A stretch of DNA of 64,000 nt from an uncultured Bacteroidia bacterium (GTDB lineage: Bacteria > Bacteroidota > Bacteroidia > Bacteroidales > Prolixibacteraceae): contig CAIXCY010000210.1 in NCBI GenBank assembly GCA_903918045.1, positions 1 through 64,000 on the forward strand, in the 5' to 3' direction. Below the pieces are notes generated by a model. It saw only the letters and a list, made by a program, of their open reading frames with translations. It did no database searches and had not been told where the DNA came from. Shown here one piece after another: positions 1 to 8,549 of the stretch (positions are counted from its first letter, which is position 1; the number at the start of each line of letters is the position of its first letter). Both the position numbers and the translations under genes were made by a program.

Positions 1-45
1 AGCCGCCTGCTCCTCCCTATCCTTTACCCTTAAAATAACGAAAAT

Positions 46-304
46 GTCATTGCGAGGCACTCCCCAAAGCTCCTGTAATCTAAACAATTAATCCTTGGAG
101 TACCGAAGTGGCACACTGAGCCTGTCGAAGTGCAATCTTCCGAAATTCATGGTTTATAAATGATTGTCATTCTCACATTTCACTCCTTGATTACAATATT
201 ATATCCTAAAAATTTGTTATAGTTTTTAGTTTGGAGACTTACAATGAAGTCATAACGTCATTACTATTTTTTTTTCTGATTTCAGAATGGGGACTCGCAA
301 TGAC
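46..304. repeat. Non-coding stretch bounded by 11-bp inverted repeats
   Basis: GTCATTGCGAG at 46-56 is repeated exactly as its reverse complement at 294-304. Between them lies AT-rich sequence without a plausible gene, including the segment CACTGAGCCTGTCGAAGTGC near 113-132, a kind of sequence often seen in dispersed intergenic repeats. This looks like a REP/MITE-like dispersed element or its remnant. No transposase is present. The whole 1-467 stretch holds no other feature that I can support. Confidence 0.45.
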
Positions 305-443
305 AGAGCCTGCGGCGACATCTATTTATTCTCACTACATGGCTTAAAGGAAAATCTGAATTTGGACACCAATTTCGCGAAAAAGATGTGCCTATTATCC
401 ATATGACTATAGCCTTAAAGTCCCTCTAAAGAACAGAACACTA

Positions 444-475
444 TTTGCTGAAAGGTAAATTATTATTTACTTTTG
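444..475 (+). promoter_or_regulatory. Bacteroidota-type promoter for hicA
   Basis: TTTG at 444-447 (-33 element) and TACTTTTG at 468-475 (-7 element, consensus TAnnTTTG) are separated by 20 bp. The hicA start lies 21 bp downstream. Both elements match the consensus known for the primary sigma factor of this phylum. Confidence 0.6.
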
Positions 476-496
476 ATTATTAATATACTAATTTAG

Positions 497-688
497 ATGC
501 CAATTAAGTGTTCCGAACTTCATTGGCTTTTAATAAATGACGGGTGGTATGCGGTTTCTCAAAAAGGATCTCATGTAAAGTTGAAGCATGATTTGAAATC
601 AGGTACAATTATATTCCCCAATCACGGAAGCCAGGAGGTTGGTAAAGGCATGGAACGAAAAATACTCAAGGAAGCAGGATTAAAATAA
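497..688 (+). CDS. hicA: HicA-family mRNA interferase toxin
   Basis: A 63-residue protein of the HicA/YcfA type, a small dsRBD-like ribonuclease that cleaves mRNA and is normally held in check by HicB. The catalytic-histidine segment is visible as QKGSHVKLKH (residues 22-31), followed by the typical IIFPNHG strand and a C-terminal GxxRKILKEAG helix. Length and all conserved blocks are those of an intact toxin. A near-consensus promoter lies directly upstream. The gene downstream is only the C-terminal half of hicB, so the toxin appears to lack its normal inhibitor. Assignment to HicA is firm; whether it is active cannot be read from sequence. Confidence 0.85.
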   Translation: MPIKCSELHWLLINDGWYAVSQKGSHVKLKHDLKSGTIIFPNHGSQEVGKGMERKILKEAGLK

Positions 689-908
689 CCGGGAGAAAAA
701 TAAAATTGATTTCAAACAATTCTTTCAATATTATCGGGTTATTAATGCCCGCTTTCTTGCGGAAAAAATCGGTATGAACCCCACGCTGCTATCCCAGTAT
801 GTTCAGGGGAGAAAGAAGCCATCAGAAATGCAAACGGGAAAAATACTGTCAGGAATTCACCAGATTGGAATAGAACTTTCCGAAATAAACCTGATACAAA
901 GACCTTAA
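684..908 (+). pseudogene. hicB: Truncated hicB antitoxin remnant (C-terminal HTH half)
   Basis: The frame is open from 684, overlapping the hicA stop codon, to a stop at 906-908. It encodes a segment typical of the C-terminal DNA-binding half of HicB, with an HTH (ARFLAEKIGMNPTLLSQYVQ), then GRKKPSE and a terminal helix ending in LSEINLIQ. The N-terminal RNase-H-like half that neutralises HicA is absent. The coding match begins about 14 bp after the hicA stop, leaving no room for it. The only in-frame ATG (774) would give 44 residues. This fits an internal deletion of roughly 60-70 codons. It could still encode a small DNA-binding peptide if translated from a non-ATG start. Confidence 0.75.
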
Positions 909-928
909 AAAACAATCAGTCTAAAAAA

Positions 929-970
929 AGGTTGTATCGAAAGACAAATGAACATCTTCTGATACAACCT
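929..970. terminator. Hairpin downstream of the hicAB remnant
   Basis: AGGTTGTATC at 929-938 pairs perfectly with GATACAACCT at 961-970 (10-bp stem, 22-nt loop). The A-run at 923-928 would be a T-run on the minus strand, so it could terminate the minus-strand oxidoreductase gene that ends at 1026, as well as acting after the toxin gene. Confidence 0.45.
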
Positions 971-1025
971 GGAAAATAGATGATAGGAATTTCAATCTTC
1001 TGAAATATCCTTTATTCACTAAAAT

Positions 1026-2375
1026 TCAATATTTAAAAACCTTCCCTCCTGCCATAACCTGCTGGGTTTTCTCATCGAAGGTAGCCCGCTGACCGGTACG
1101 AAGCGCGGCTGAAGTCATTACAATGGCAATGGCATGACTGTAACCAGCCTCAACAGGTGCATTGGTTTTGGTGTTATTTGCCCGAACACAATCCATCCAG
1201 TTTTTCATGTGGGCATTGGTTAATCCATCGGCACCAGTATTTGAGTTGGTCTCAACTTTCTCCTGAGGAAGGACAAATTCTGAAAGCAGATTTTCCTTCA
1301 TACCCATCTCTTTGGCGTATTTCTCTTTTAATCCACCCTCAGAGGTTATCTTATTGGTATCCAGATCAAGCTTACCACCATTAGAAAAATACCACTCTTT
1401 CGTTCCGCCTGCTTCATTAGTCTGACGCGAAGAATAAATCACCTGGAATCCCTCTTCCTTGTTATCCAGCGGGCCGTAATCGAATACGGCGCTCATCGTG
1501 TCAAAATTCCTCCGGCCATCCTTCCAGACATATATTCCCCCATTTGCAGCAACCGACCGTGGATGTGGAAGATGTGAAAACCAGTGTACCGTATCAATCT
1601 GGTGCGACATCCACTGCCCGGGAATACCGGAAGAGTATGGCCAAAAAAGTCTAAATTCCAAATACTTACGGGGATCCCATTTCTCATACGGGCGATTCAG
1701 CAAAAACCGTTTCCAGTCGGTATCTGACTCCTTAATTGATGCCACCTCTTTAACACGTCGCCACCGACCGGGTTGATTTACATTCCAGGTCATCTCAACA
1801 GCGCACATTTTACCAAACTTCCCCTCCTGAATATAATCATGAGCCGCCTGGTAATTAGCGCCTGACCGACGCTGTGACCCAATCTGAACTACCTTACCGG
1901 TCTCTTTAACGGCTTTCTTCGCAAAAATGGCATCATCCATCGTCTCAGCAAACGGTTTCTCACAATAAACATGCATTCCGGCACGAACCGACTGACCACA
2001 TAAAACGGCATGTTGAAAGTCGGCAGTTGAAATAATCACTGCATCCATTTTTTGGTTGTAAAACTCATCGGTATTGTGTGCCTCAAGTGGCGTGGTACCG
2101 TTATGCTTTTTCACCCATTCGATACCTTCACCACGACGCTTGTTCCATATATCGCAGACTGAGGCAAATTCAAAGTTCATCTCTTTTGCATATTTCTGAA
2201 ATGCTAATCCCAGGGCACCTTCAAAACGACCGGAAAAACCAAGAATTCCAACCTGAATACGATCATTTGCACCAAGAATTCTGCCATAACTTTTTGCGCT
2301 CATTCCTATACCACCTAAGGTTAGGCCGGTAGCCCCAATAGCCGATTTCTGAATAAATTCTCTTCTGTTTGACAT
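1026..2375 (-). CDS. Gfo/Idh/MocA-family oxidoreductase, Tat-exported
   Basis: A 449-residue NAD(P)-dependent sugar or inositol dehydrogenase-like protein. The N-terminus carries a Tat-like signal (NRREFIQKSAIGATG), typical of periplasmic members in Bacteroidota. A Rossmann segment begins near residue 40 (IQVGILGFSGR). It is followed by the VYCEKPFAET segment, the characteristic EKP motif whose Lys is usually catalytic, near residue 137. The C-terminal domain contains the HQIDTVHWF helix. The substrate cannot be inferred. It stands alone, with hairpins on both sides and no sugar-catabolic partner adjacent. Family confidence is high; the specific reaction is unknown. Confidence 0.85.
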   Translation of the reverse strand: MSNRREFIQKSAIGATGLTLGGIGMSAKSYGRILGANDRIQVGILGFSGRFEGALGLAFQKYAKEMNFEFASVCDIWNKRRGEGIEWVKKHNGTTPLEAHNTDEFYNQKMDAVIISTADFQHAVLCGQSVRAGMHVYCEKPFAETMDDAIFAKKAVKETGKVVQIGSQRRSGANYQAAHDYIQEGKFGKMCAVEMTWNVNQPGRWRRVKEVASIKESDTDWKRFLLNRPYEKWDPRKYLEFRLFWPYSSGIPGQWMSHQIDTVHWFSHLPHPRSVAANGGIYVWKDGRRNFDTMSAVFDYGPLDNKEEGFQVIYSSRQTNEAGGTKEWYFSNGGKLDLDTNKITSEGGLKEKYAKEMGMKENLLSEFVLPQEKVETNSNTGADGLTNAHMKNWMDCVRANNTKTNAPVEAGYSHAIAIVMTSAALRTGQRATFDEKTQQVMAGGKVFKY

Positions 2376-2487
2376 AGTATAATTCTTATGTGATTTTTTA
2401 ATGACACTTTGTAATTCCGCCTTCCGTGTGCGATAACGCAGCGAAGATAGGTATAATTAAGAACAGAATAAAAATGTTTTACAACAG

Positions 2488-2536
2488 AAAAAAAGCCTTA
2501 GGTTTTCATTTTAATTGAAAACCTAAGGCTTTTTTT
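2488..2536 (-). terminator. Strong intrinsic terminator after the acyl-CoA dehydrogenase
   Basis: A 21-bp perfect stem (2488-2508 with 2516-2536) encloses a 7-nt loop. The arms carry an A7 run and a T7 run outside a GC-containing core (GCCTTAGG). It lies about 80 bp beyond the minus-strand stop at 2615 and could work in both directions. Confidence 0.85.
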
Positions 2537-2614
2537 CTGTGCGTCATTGTGTGAGGTTTTAAATCTCAATCAGATTACCTGCCAAGTAAAGGAGTCTTTT
2601 ACAGGCGATAAAAA

Positions 2615-4144
2615 CTAGAAATCGAGCCAGAAACTTTTCTCCTCATAATCTGCAACCACCAATGCGCCATTGGCATACTGAAAGGTATTGATCATTGATG
2701 ATATTTCCTGTTTTAAAACAAGTACCGCATTATCCACCAAATCCTTATTGAATCCCTTCTCTTCAAGATAGAGCACAAGATCCATCGAAACGATACGACT
2801 GATTACCTGACCAAACTCAACCAGTTTGCGCTGGGCAAAGGGAGCCTCCAAATCAAAGCTTACCATCTCCTGGATTCGGTCAGCAGCTCTTCCTGCATAA
2901 CCTTTAAGGAATTGATACAGACTTTTTTCCTTTGCTGTTTTCATCAGCTTCAGAACCGATTCGGCAATCTGATTGTAAAGAATATCATTCGATCCTTCAA
3001 AGATCTGGAATGGGCGACTGTCAACGACAGATCTTCCAGCTATATGGTTTAATTTATAACCTTTAGCTCCTACTAACTGAAGTAAAGATTGAGCTGACTC
3101 CTGCATTAAGTCGGATGTTACACTCTTGGTTATATTTGCCTCAAGGCCCATGGTCGACAAATCATGTTCAACGCCGGCAATCTCACCCGATCGGTTGCAA
3201 AAAGCAGAACAGATTGTGAAATTAGCCTGAATTCTTGAAAGACGGTGTTGAACCTGGTCGTAATCAAAGAGTGGTTTATTCCCCACTAAACGTGATTTTG
3301 TATGAGTAATCGCCTCATCAAGAATCCGCTTAACAAACCCAAGAGCCATACCAGGGAACTGAAATCTGCTCCTATGAAGTAAGTCAAGCATCATCTGGAT
3401 ACCATTTGTCTTTGGAATTAGTTTTTTCTCCTCAGGAATATAAACATCCAGAATATTTCGTCCGTAAGGGATCTGATAGAGGCCCAGGTTTTCAAAATAC
3501 TCCTCTACAACAATATTTTGGCCTGGTGCATGAACATCGCAAACAAACATTTCGATATCGCGCATTAAACTACCTGATTCAGTTGTTTTACGTGCAGTAA
3601 GTAACCAGAAATCAGCCATTCCTGTTAATCCAGCCCAATGTTTTTTACCCTTTAAATGATAAATTCCATCTTTTTCAGTACACGAAGTAACCATATTCAA
3701 GGCATCACTGCCGAAATCCGGTTCGGTAATCATCAAACCTCCCATGGCACTATTAGTCAAAAACTGTTCAAAGACCTTTGCCTTGGCTGAATCCTGTCCA
3801 TATTTCGCAACCGGCTGAATAAACAGAGCGTTATTAATTCCAAGTGTTAAGGACAAGGCCAGTGATTCGTATGACGCAGCTGATACGACAGCAATATTTT
3901 CCCTTACATTCCCATTGAATCCTCCATACTGTGAAGGAATACAAAGTGACATTGGATTTGATGACATTAATTCCTTTAAAACAGCGGGTGGCAATCCTCG
4001 GGTGCTGCAAAACTGATCGATTTTATCCTCCTGGTGAAAGGCACGCTTCATGCTAGCTTTAAAGTCTTCCAATAGTTGTCTAAAAGCCTGCTCATTAGTC
4101 TGTAAATCAGAGGCTTGGTTTTCATTTGATGGTAGTAGCGACAT
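2615..4144 (-). CDS. Acyl-CoA dehydrogenase family protein
   Basis: A 509-residue flavoprotein of the acyl-CoA dehydrogenase superfamily, which oxidises acyl-CoA thioesters to enoyl-CoA with transfer of electrons to ETF. Visible features are the FAD/substrate segment MITEPDFGSDA (about residues 138-148), the HWAGLTGMADFWLL strand region, and the C-terminal catalytic region IFEGSNDILYNQIAE, where Glu of FEG is the expected base. The protein is longer than the usual ~380 residues, with about 100 extra C-terminal residues. No ETF, thiolase or CoA-ligase gene is adjacent, so the pathway is unclear. It is followed by a strong terminator. Confidence 0.85.
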   Translation of the reverse strand: MSLLPSNENQASDLQTNEQAFRQLLEDFKASMKRAFHQEDKIDQFCSTRGLPPAVLKELMSSNPMSLCIPSQYGGFNGNVRENIAVVSAASYESLALSLTLGINNALFIQPVAKYGQDSAKAKVFEQFLTNSAMGGLMITEPDFGSDALNMVTSCTEKDGIYHLKGKKHWAGLTGMADFWLLTARKTTESGSLMRDIEMFVCDVHAPGQNIVVEEYFENLGLYQIPYGRNILDVYIPEEKKLIPKTNGIQMMLDLLHRSRFQFPGMALGFVKRILDEAITHTKSRLVGNKPLFDYDQVQHRLSRIQANFTICSAFCNRSGEIAGVEHDLSTMGLEANITKSVTSDLMQESAQSLLQLVGAKGYKLNHIAGRSVVDSRPFQIFEGSNDILYNQIAESVLKLMKTAKEKSLYQFLKGYAGRAADRIQEMVSFDLEAPFAQRKLVEFGQVISRIVSMDLVLYLEEKGFNKDLVDNAVLVLKQEISSMINTFQYANGALVVADYEEKSFWLDF

Positions 4145-4343
4145 TTTTAAACTTAAGTATTATTGAATGATATGACAAAGATGCCCTTTTAAATTCTAAG
4201 ATCTAACAATTGATATTAAGTTTTGTTCTTAAATTGTGGTACTTCATGGCATATTACCCCTATTTATCCCTAAGTTTGTCAATCAAATAAGGCTCTCTGG
4301 TTCTGAAAACAGGATGAGTTCATTTGGTAAATTATGACCGTGT

Positions 4344-5300
4344 ATGTCCGAAATATTTTTCAATACCCTTTCAAGTAATGCCCTTGCACTTGTACAGGTT
4401 TTACTCATTGCATTAGCAGGAGCAGTTTTGGTACGAAAACAGATCTTTAAATCGAGCGATGTCAAAGGGCTTACCTTAATAGTAATCAATGTTTTGCTAC
4501 CATCGATGATCTTTTCGAAGATCGTCCAGTCGCTCGATCCGCTAAAATTTCCACTTTGGTGGGTTTTGCCCTTTGTTGGAATCGGGCTAATTGCTGTTGG
4601 AATAATCTTTGCGCTCCTTTTTTTCATCAGGGATCTGTCCGCAAAAAAAAGCTTGCTACCTATTGCCAGCATGCAAAATGCCGGCTATCTGGCTCTGCCG
4701 CTGGGTCAGGCCATCTACCCGGAACATTTCGATCTATATGCCCTATACACATTTTTAATTATCATGGGATTAAACCCAATTCTTTGGAGTGTCGGCAAAT
4801 TTCTCAATACGGGAGGAAATATGATCGAATTTTCATGGAAACAGTTTATAACGCCCCCTTTTATTGCTAACGTTTTGGGAATCATGTTTGTGTTATCCGG
4901 GTTGCATCACTTTATTCCTAAAATTATTTTCAATGCAATCGAACTGACCGGAACTGCAACAGTTCCAATTGCCAATTTTATTCTTGGGGCAGTTTTGGGA
5001 GGAATTTCGTTAAGAGTATGGCCCTCATTTTCAGATACAGTTCGCGTATTGGGGGTAAAATTTCTGATTATCCCACTGTTCACAGTATTGGTAATGATCT
5101 TTCTGCATATTAAGCAAACAAATGCCCTGATGAGTGATGTTATTCTAATACAAGCTGTTTCGCCACCAGCAATCGCAATTTTAATCCAGATTAAAAACTA
5201 TGGCGGCGATCAGCAAAAGAGCGGAAGTCTCGTGCTGATTGCGTATGCCTCCTGCATTTTAATTATACCGTTATGGATGGCGATTTGGAGCTTTTTTTAA
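4344..5300 (+). CDS. AEC-family (auxin efflux carrier-like) permease
   Basis: A 318-residue integral membrane protein with about ten hydrophobic helices arranged as two inverted halves, as in the AEC/bile-acid transporter-like fold. Typical blocks are the helix NVLLPSMIFSKIV near residue 49 and the NAGYLALPLGQAI helix near residue 111, which matches the conserved NxGxxGxP region. Family members export organic anions such as malate or malonate; the substrate cannot be assigned here. It is divergent from the acyl-CoA dehydrogenase gene and 72 bp upstream of rhamnulokinase, with which it may be co-transcribed. Confidence 0.8.
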   Translation: MSEIFFNTLSSNALALVQVLLIALAGAVLVRKQIFKSSDVKGLTLIVINVLLPSMIFSKIVQSLDPLKFPLWWVLPFVGIGLIAVGIIFALLFFIRDLSAKKSLLPIASMQNAGYLALPLGQAIYPEHFDLYALYTFLIIMGLNPILWSVGKFLNTGGNMIEFSWKQFITPPFIANVLGIMFVLSGLHHFIPKIIFNAIELTGTATVPIANFILGAVLGGISLRVWPSFSDTVRVLGVKFLIIPLFTVLVMIFLHIKQTNALMSDVILIQAVSPPAIAILIQIKNYGGDQQKSGSLVLIAYASCILIIPLWMAIWSFF

Positions 5301-5372
5301 ATAAATCCTTTATTTTTGAAGTGTTATTCTGAAATGCAAATGTCACATTACATAATCTTTTGAATAAATATC

Positions 5373-6851
5373 ATGTCTACAAGGAACTTTCTCGCGTTCG
5401 ATATTGGTGCGTCAAGCGGACGGGCCATTCTGGGTACAATCGCGGACAACCTGCTTAGCCTAAAAGAGATTCACCGATTTGAAAATCAAATGGTTGAGAT
5501 CAATGGATCATTCTACTGGAATATTTTCAGCCTTTTTGGCGAATTAAAAACAGGATTGAAAAAATGCATTCAGGATTTTGGAATTCAACCCGAATCTGTG
5601 GGGGTCGACACCTGGGGTGTAGACATCGTCTTACTCGACAGGAATGGAATGATTGTCGGACTACCTTATGCTTATCGTGATCCACGAACTGATACCGCAA
5701 TGGAAGAGGTTTTTAAAATGATTCCTAAGAACGATCTATACCAGATGACCGGTATCCAATTCATGCAATTTAATACCCTTTTTCAGTTACATGCCTATAA
5801 AAGGGATAATTCACCTCAGCTGGAAATCGCCACAGATATTCTCTTTATACCGGATGCACTTTGCTATTTGTTTAGCGGAATAATGAAAAATGAATTTTCA
5901 ATTGCATCCACTTCTCAATTTTTAAAGCCTGGTAAACTTGAATTTGAATATAACCTGCTAAATACAATAGGGATCGATTGTACGATGATGCAGGAACTCG
6001 TGCTGCCAGGTACCGTGCTTGGAGACCTTAAACCGGAAATTCAGAAAGAAACAGGAAGCAAAGCAATTCCTGTAGTTGCCGTTGCAGCACATGATACGGC
6101 CTCGGCAATAGCTTCAGTTCCGGCAACCGGAAGAAACTGGGCCTATATCAGTTCGGGAACCTGGTCATTAATGGGCATTGAAAGTGATCATCCGCATATC
6201 TCAGAGGAGATTCAAAAGCTGAACTTTACCAACGAAGGGGGTGTCGAAGGCACGACCCGATTTTTGAAAAATATCATGGGACTTTGGCTACTTCAGGAGT
6301 GCAGACGTATTTGGTCTGTCGACCATAATTATACCTGGCCCGAAATGGTTGAAATGAGTTTAAAAGCGCAACCTTTCAAATGTCTGATCGATCCGGATGC
6401 CCGGGACTTTTTAAATCCCGGTGATATGCCCGCTGCAATCGCTGCTTATTGCAGAAAAACAGGACAACCTGAACCTGAGAATCATGGCGAGATCATCCGC
6501 ACTATCTTTGAAAGTCTGGCCCTGAAGTATCGCGCAACACTTGACTCAATCATCGCAGTAAGTCCTGTGAAAATTGAAAAAATTCATATTATTGGTGGGG
6601 GTGCCAATAACGAATTATTGTGTCAATACACTTCCAATGCAACAAATCTTCAGGTTTATGCCGGTCCAACCGAGGCTACGGCAATAGGGAATATTATGAT
6701 GCAGGCAAAAGCTTTAGGAGCAGTATCCTCACTTGAAGAGATCCGAAAAATGGTTTTCGAATCATTTGAAACTAAAGTATTCACTCCGATTGATGCAAAT
6801 ACATGGAGTTTTCAATCCCTAAGATTTAAGTCAATCACTTCAAATTTATAG
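5373..6851 (+). CDS. rhaB: Rhamnulokinase
   Basis: A 492-residue FGGY-family kinase that phosphorylates L-rhamnulose to L-rhamnulose-1-phosphate. It opens with the ATPase phosphate-1 motif FLAFDIGASSGRAI (residues 6-19). It contains the substrate-specific VGVDTWGVDIVLLD block (about 77-90), the VAAHDTASA segment (about 237-245), and ends with the adenosine motif IHIIGGGANN (about 406-415). Length matches RhaB. No rhamnose isomerase or aldolase is in the window, so the kinase is separated from the rest of the pathway here. Fuculokinase is a less likely alternative. Confidence 0.88.
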   Translation: MSTRNFLAFDIGASSGRAILGTIADNLLSLKEIHRFENQMVEINGSFYWNIFSLFGELKTGLKKCIQDFGIQPESVGVDTWGVDIVLLDRNGMIVGLPYAYRDPRTDTAMEEVFKMIPKNDLYQMTGIQFMQFNTLFQLHAYKRDNSPQLEIATDILFIPDALCYLFSGIMKNEFSIASTSQFLKPGKLEFEYNLLNTIGIDCTMMQELVLPGTVLGDLKPEIQKETGSKAIPVVAVAAHDTASAIASVPATGRNWAYISSGTWSLMGIESDHPHISEEIQKLNFTNEGGVEGTTRFLKNIMGLWLLQECRRIWSVDHNYTWPEMVEMSLKAQPFKCLIDPDARDFLNPGDMPAAIAAYCRKTGQPEPENHGEIIRTIFESLALKYRATLDSIIAVSPVKIEKIHIIGGGANNELLCQYTSNATNLQVYAGPTEATAIGNIMMQAKALGAVSSLEEIRKMVFESFETKVFTPIDANTWSFQSLRFKSITSNL

Positions 6852-6917
6852 CCAATTTTATAAAATCCTTTGGCACAATAATTGAGAATAAATTCCTGTC
6901 ATTTAACAAAGAAAATT

Positions 6918-7397
6918 ATGAGAAAATTATATTTTGTGGTTGCGCTGATCCTTTCAGTCAATATGGTTAGCGCCCAGCTCTCTAAAAATGCCTTCGGATT
7001 AAGATTAGGAGGAGGAGAAGGATACGAAACTGAAATATCATTCCAACATAGACTCACAGATAAAAATCGTCTTGAACTCGATTTTGGCATGCTCTCAGGT
7101 AATCATTATACCGCATGGAGCGCTGCCGGAATTTATCAGTGGACCTGGGAAATCGGTGATGGATTTGACTGGTTTGTAGGAGCTGGAGGTAGAATCGGGT
7201 CCTTAAACTGGGATAAGAATTTTAACGCACCGAATAATGGAGGGATGTTGCTCGCAGCTGTGGGAGTTGTGGGAATTGAATATTCCTTTCCGGGGGGAAT
7301 ACAATTGGGATTCGACTACCGGCCTGAACTGGGTCTGATTAATCATGCCAATGCCTTTGGGAATAATGCCGCATTAAGTATCCGATACCGGTTTTAA
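6918..7397 (+). CDS. Small secreted outer-membrane barrel-like protein
   Basis: A protein of about 159 residues starting at the ATG at 6918, which gives a clean signal peptide (MRKLYFVVALILSVNMVSAQ). An in-frame upstream ATG at 6882 is less likely because it would put 12 polar residues before the signal. The mature part alternates Gly and aromatic residues (LRLGGGEGYETEISF, FVGAGGRIG, GIEYSFPGGIQLGFDYRP) and ends in RYRF with a terminal Phe, as in small outer-membrane beta-barrels. No enzymatic motif is visible; the function is unknown. Confidence 0.7.
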   Translation: MRKLYFVVALILSVNMVSAQLSKNAFGLRLGGGEGYETEISFQHRLTDKNRLELDFGMLSGNHYTAWSAAGIYQWTWEIGDGFDWFVGAGGRIGSLNWDKNFNAPNNGGMLLAAVGVVGIEYSFPGGIQLGFDYRPELGLINHANAFGNNAALSIRYRF

Positions 7398-7445
7398 TAA
7401 CGGAATTAAAATTATTTAGGTGGACAACAAACCCCAAAACACTCC

Positions 7446-7676
7446 TTACATTAATTTAATTAACTCATTACCTATATTCTGAGTTGCAATTTCAAGAATG
7501 TGAGCATCCAGCATATAGCAAGGCGAGGTTCCCAATCTATATTTGGGGTCAATAATTTCCTGTGAAAGGTCTGCCTCAGGATGGGTGCCTCCCATTTTCT
7601 CTATAGTGTTAATAGTTTCTGCATTCTTTCCAATAGTAACATTGGCACCTGGAAGAATTTTGACAATTAACGCCGG
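7446..7676 (-). pseudogene. elbB: elbB remnant (C-terminal third of an ElbB/GATase1-like protein)
   Basis: Reading the minus strand from 7676 to the stop at 7446-7448 gives about 76 residues resembling the C-terminus of the ElbB isoprenoid-biosynthesis/GATase1-like family. Recognisable blocks are ILPGANVTIGKN, EKMGGTHPEAD, IIDPKYRLGTSPCYMLDAHI and a final amphipathic helix. The remaining two thirds, including the nucleophile-elbow cysteine region, is missing. The homology begins where the coding sequence of the M50-like gene ends, in a different frame, so this appears to be a recombination or insertion junction. No start codon or RBS fits, hence pseudogene. Confidence 0.72.
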
Positions 7677-8527
7677 ATAAAAATACTTTTTAGAAGATTC
7701 AAAACAAAGAAGAGGATAATAAAAAGCAGATTAGCAACAAATGATAGGATTAACAGAAAATAAAAAGCAGAAATATATTGAACCATAAAGGCTACCCCTT
7801 TGTCCCCAAAATCGCCTGACCAAAGCGTTAAAAAATTAAATATTAACACAAAAATGACGAGCCAAACAAGCCCTGCAAGCGCCCCGTTTAGATCCGATTT
7901 ACTAAGTGTCATAGAACTTCCGGTCGAATAAAGAATATAAATAAGTAAAACTGATTTCCACCAGACTGTTGCAGTTCCACCGAAAACAAGTCCTTTGCAA
8001 TAGTTTAAACCGAACCAAAGATCTGTTAAAAATTGATGGAATATAAGCTTATTTTTAAAAATAGCCGTGGAAATCCGAAATCGAAAGATCTCAGTAATAT
8101 CAATGTGAAAAAGGATCAAAGTAATCAGAAACAAAACTATACCCCCTGCCAGAAGGGGGCCGATTCCAATAAAAAAATTTCCTGTTTTTTGATAGATACT
8201 CCTTTTATTGAACGAATGACTCACATGCCCAAGAGATTCACCATTACTATTAGGCCTGAACAACTCAATCTCTCTGATTTTATGACCAAAAAGCAGTGCA
8301 AAGAAGGCATGACTTAACTCGTGTACGGAACAACCAAACCATCCAAAGCCATACAGAAAGAGATTTCTACCCCAAAATCGAACACTCAAACGCGAAGTAA
8401 TTCCTGCCGAAAGATTAAGCAACAGAGCCAAAATCAAAAGCGGGCCAAACAAGACAAAAAGCTGACTGAAGGCCGACTGAAATACATGAATCAAATACCC
8501 TCCTATTTGACTGAGGTATTTTTCCAT
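7667..8527 (-). CDS. M50-like membrane metallopeptidase
   Basis: A 286-residue polytopic membrane protein with a zinc-peptidase HExxH motif, HELSH at residues 69-73, located in a hydrophobic stretch (GCSVHELSHAFFALLFGH), as in site-2-protease or M50-like families. About six hydrophobic helices are evident. A cytosolic or periplasmic loop around residues 85-110 carries RPNSNGESLGHVSHSF. The second metal-ligand motif cannot be located confidently. The 3' end overlaps the beginning of the elbB remnant, suggesting that this gene was joined to, or replaced, the front of elbB. Substrate and role are unknown. Confidence 0.65.
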   Translation of the reverse strand: MEKYLSQIGGYLIHVFQSAFSQLFVLFGPLLILALLLNLSAGITSRLSVRFWGRNLFLYGFGWFGCSVHELSHAFFALLFGHKIREIELFRPNSNGESLGHVSHSFNKRSIYQKTGNFFIGIGPLLAGGIVLFLITLILFHIDITEIFRFRISTAIFKNKLIFHQFLTDLWFGLNYCKGLVFGGTATVWWKSVLLIYILYSTGSSMTLSKSDLNGALAGLVWLVIFVLIFNFLTLWSGDFGDKGVAFMVQYISAFYFLLILSFVANLLFIILFFVLNLLKSIFIRR

Positions 8528-8549
8528 CTTAAATTTTTATAAATGTTTA

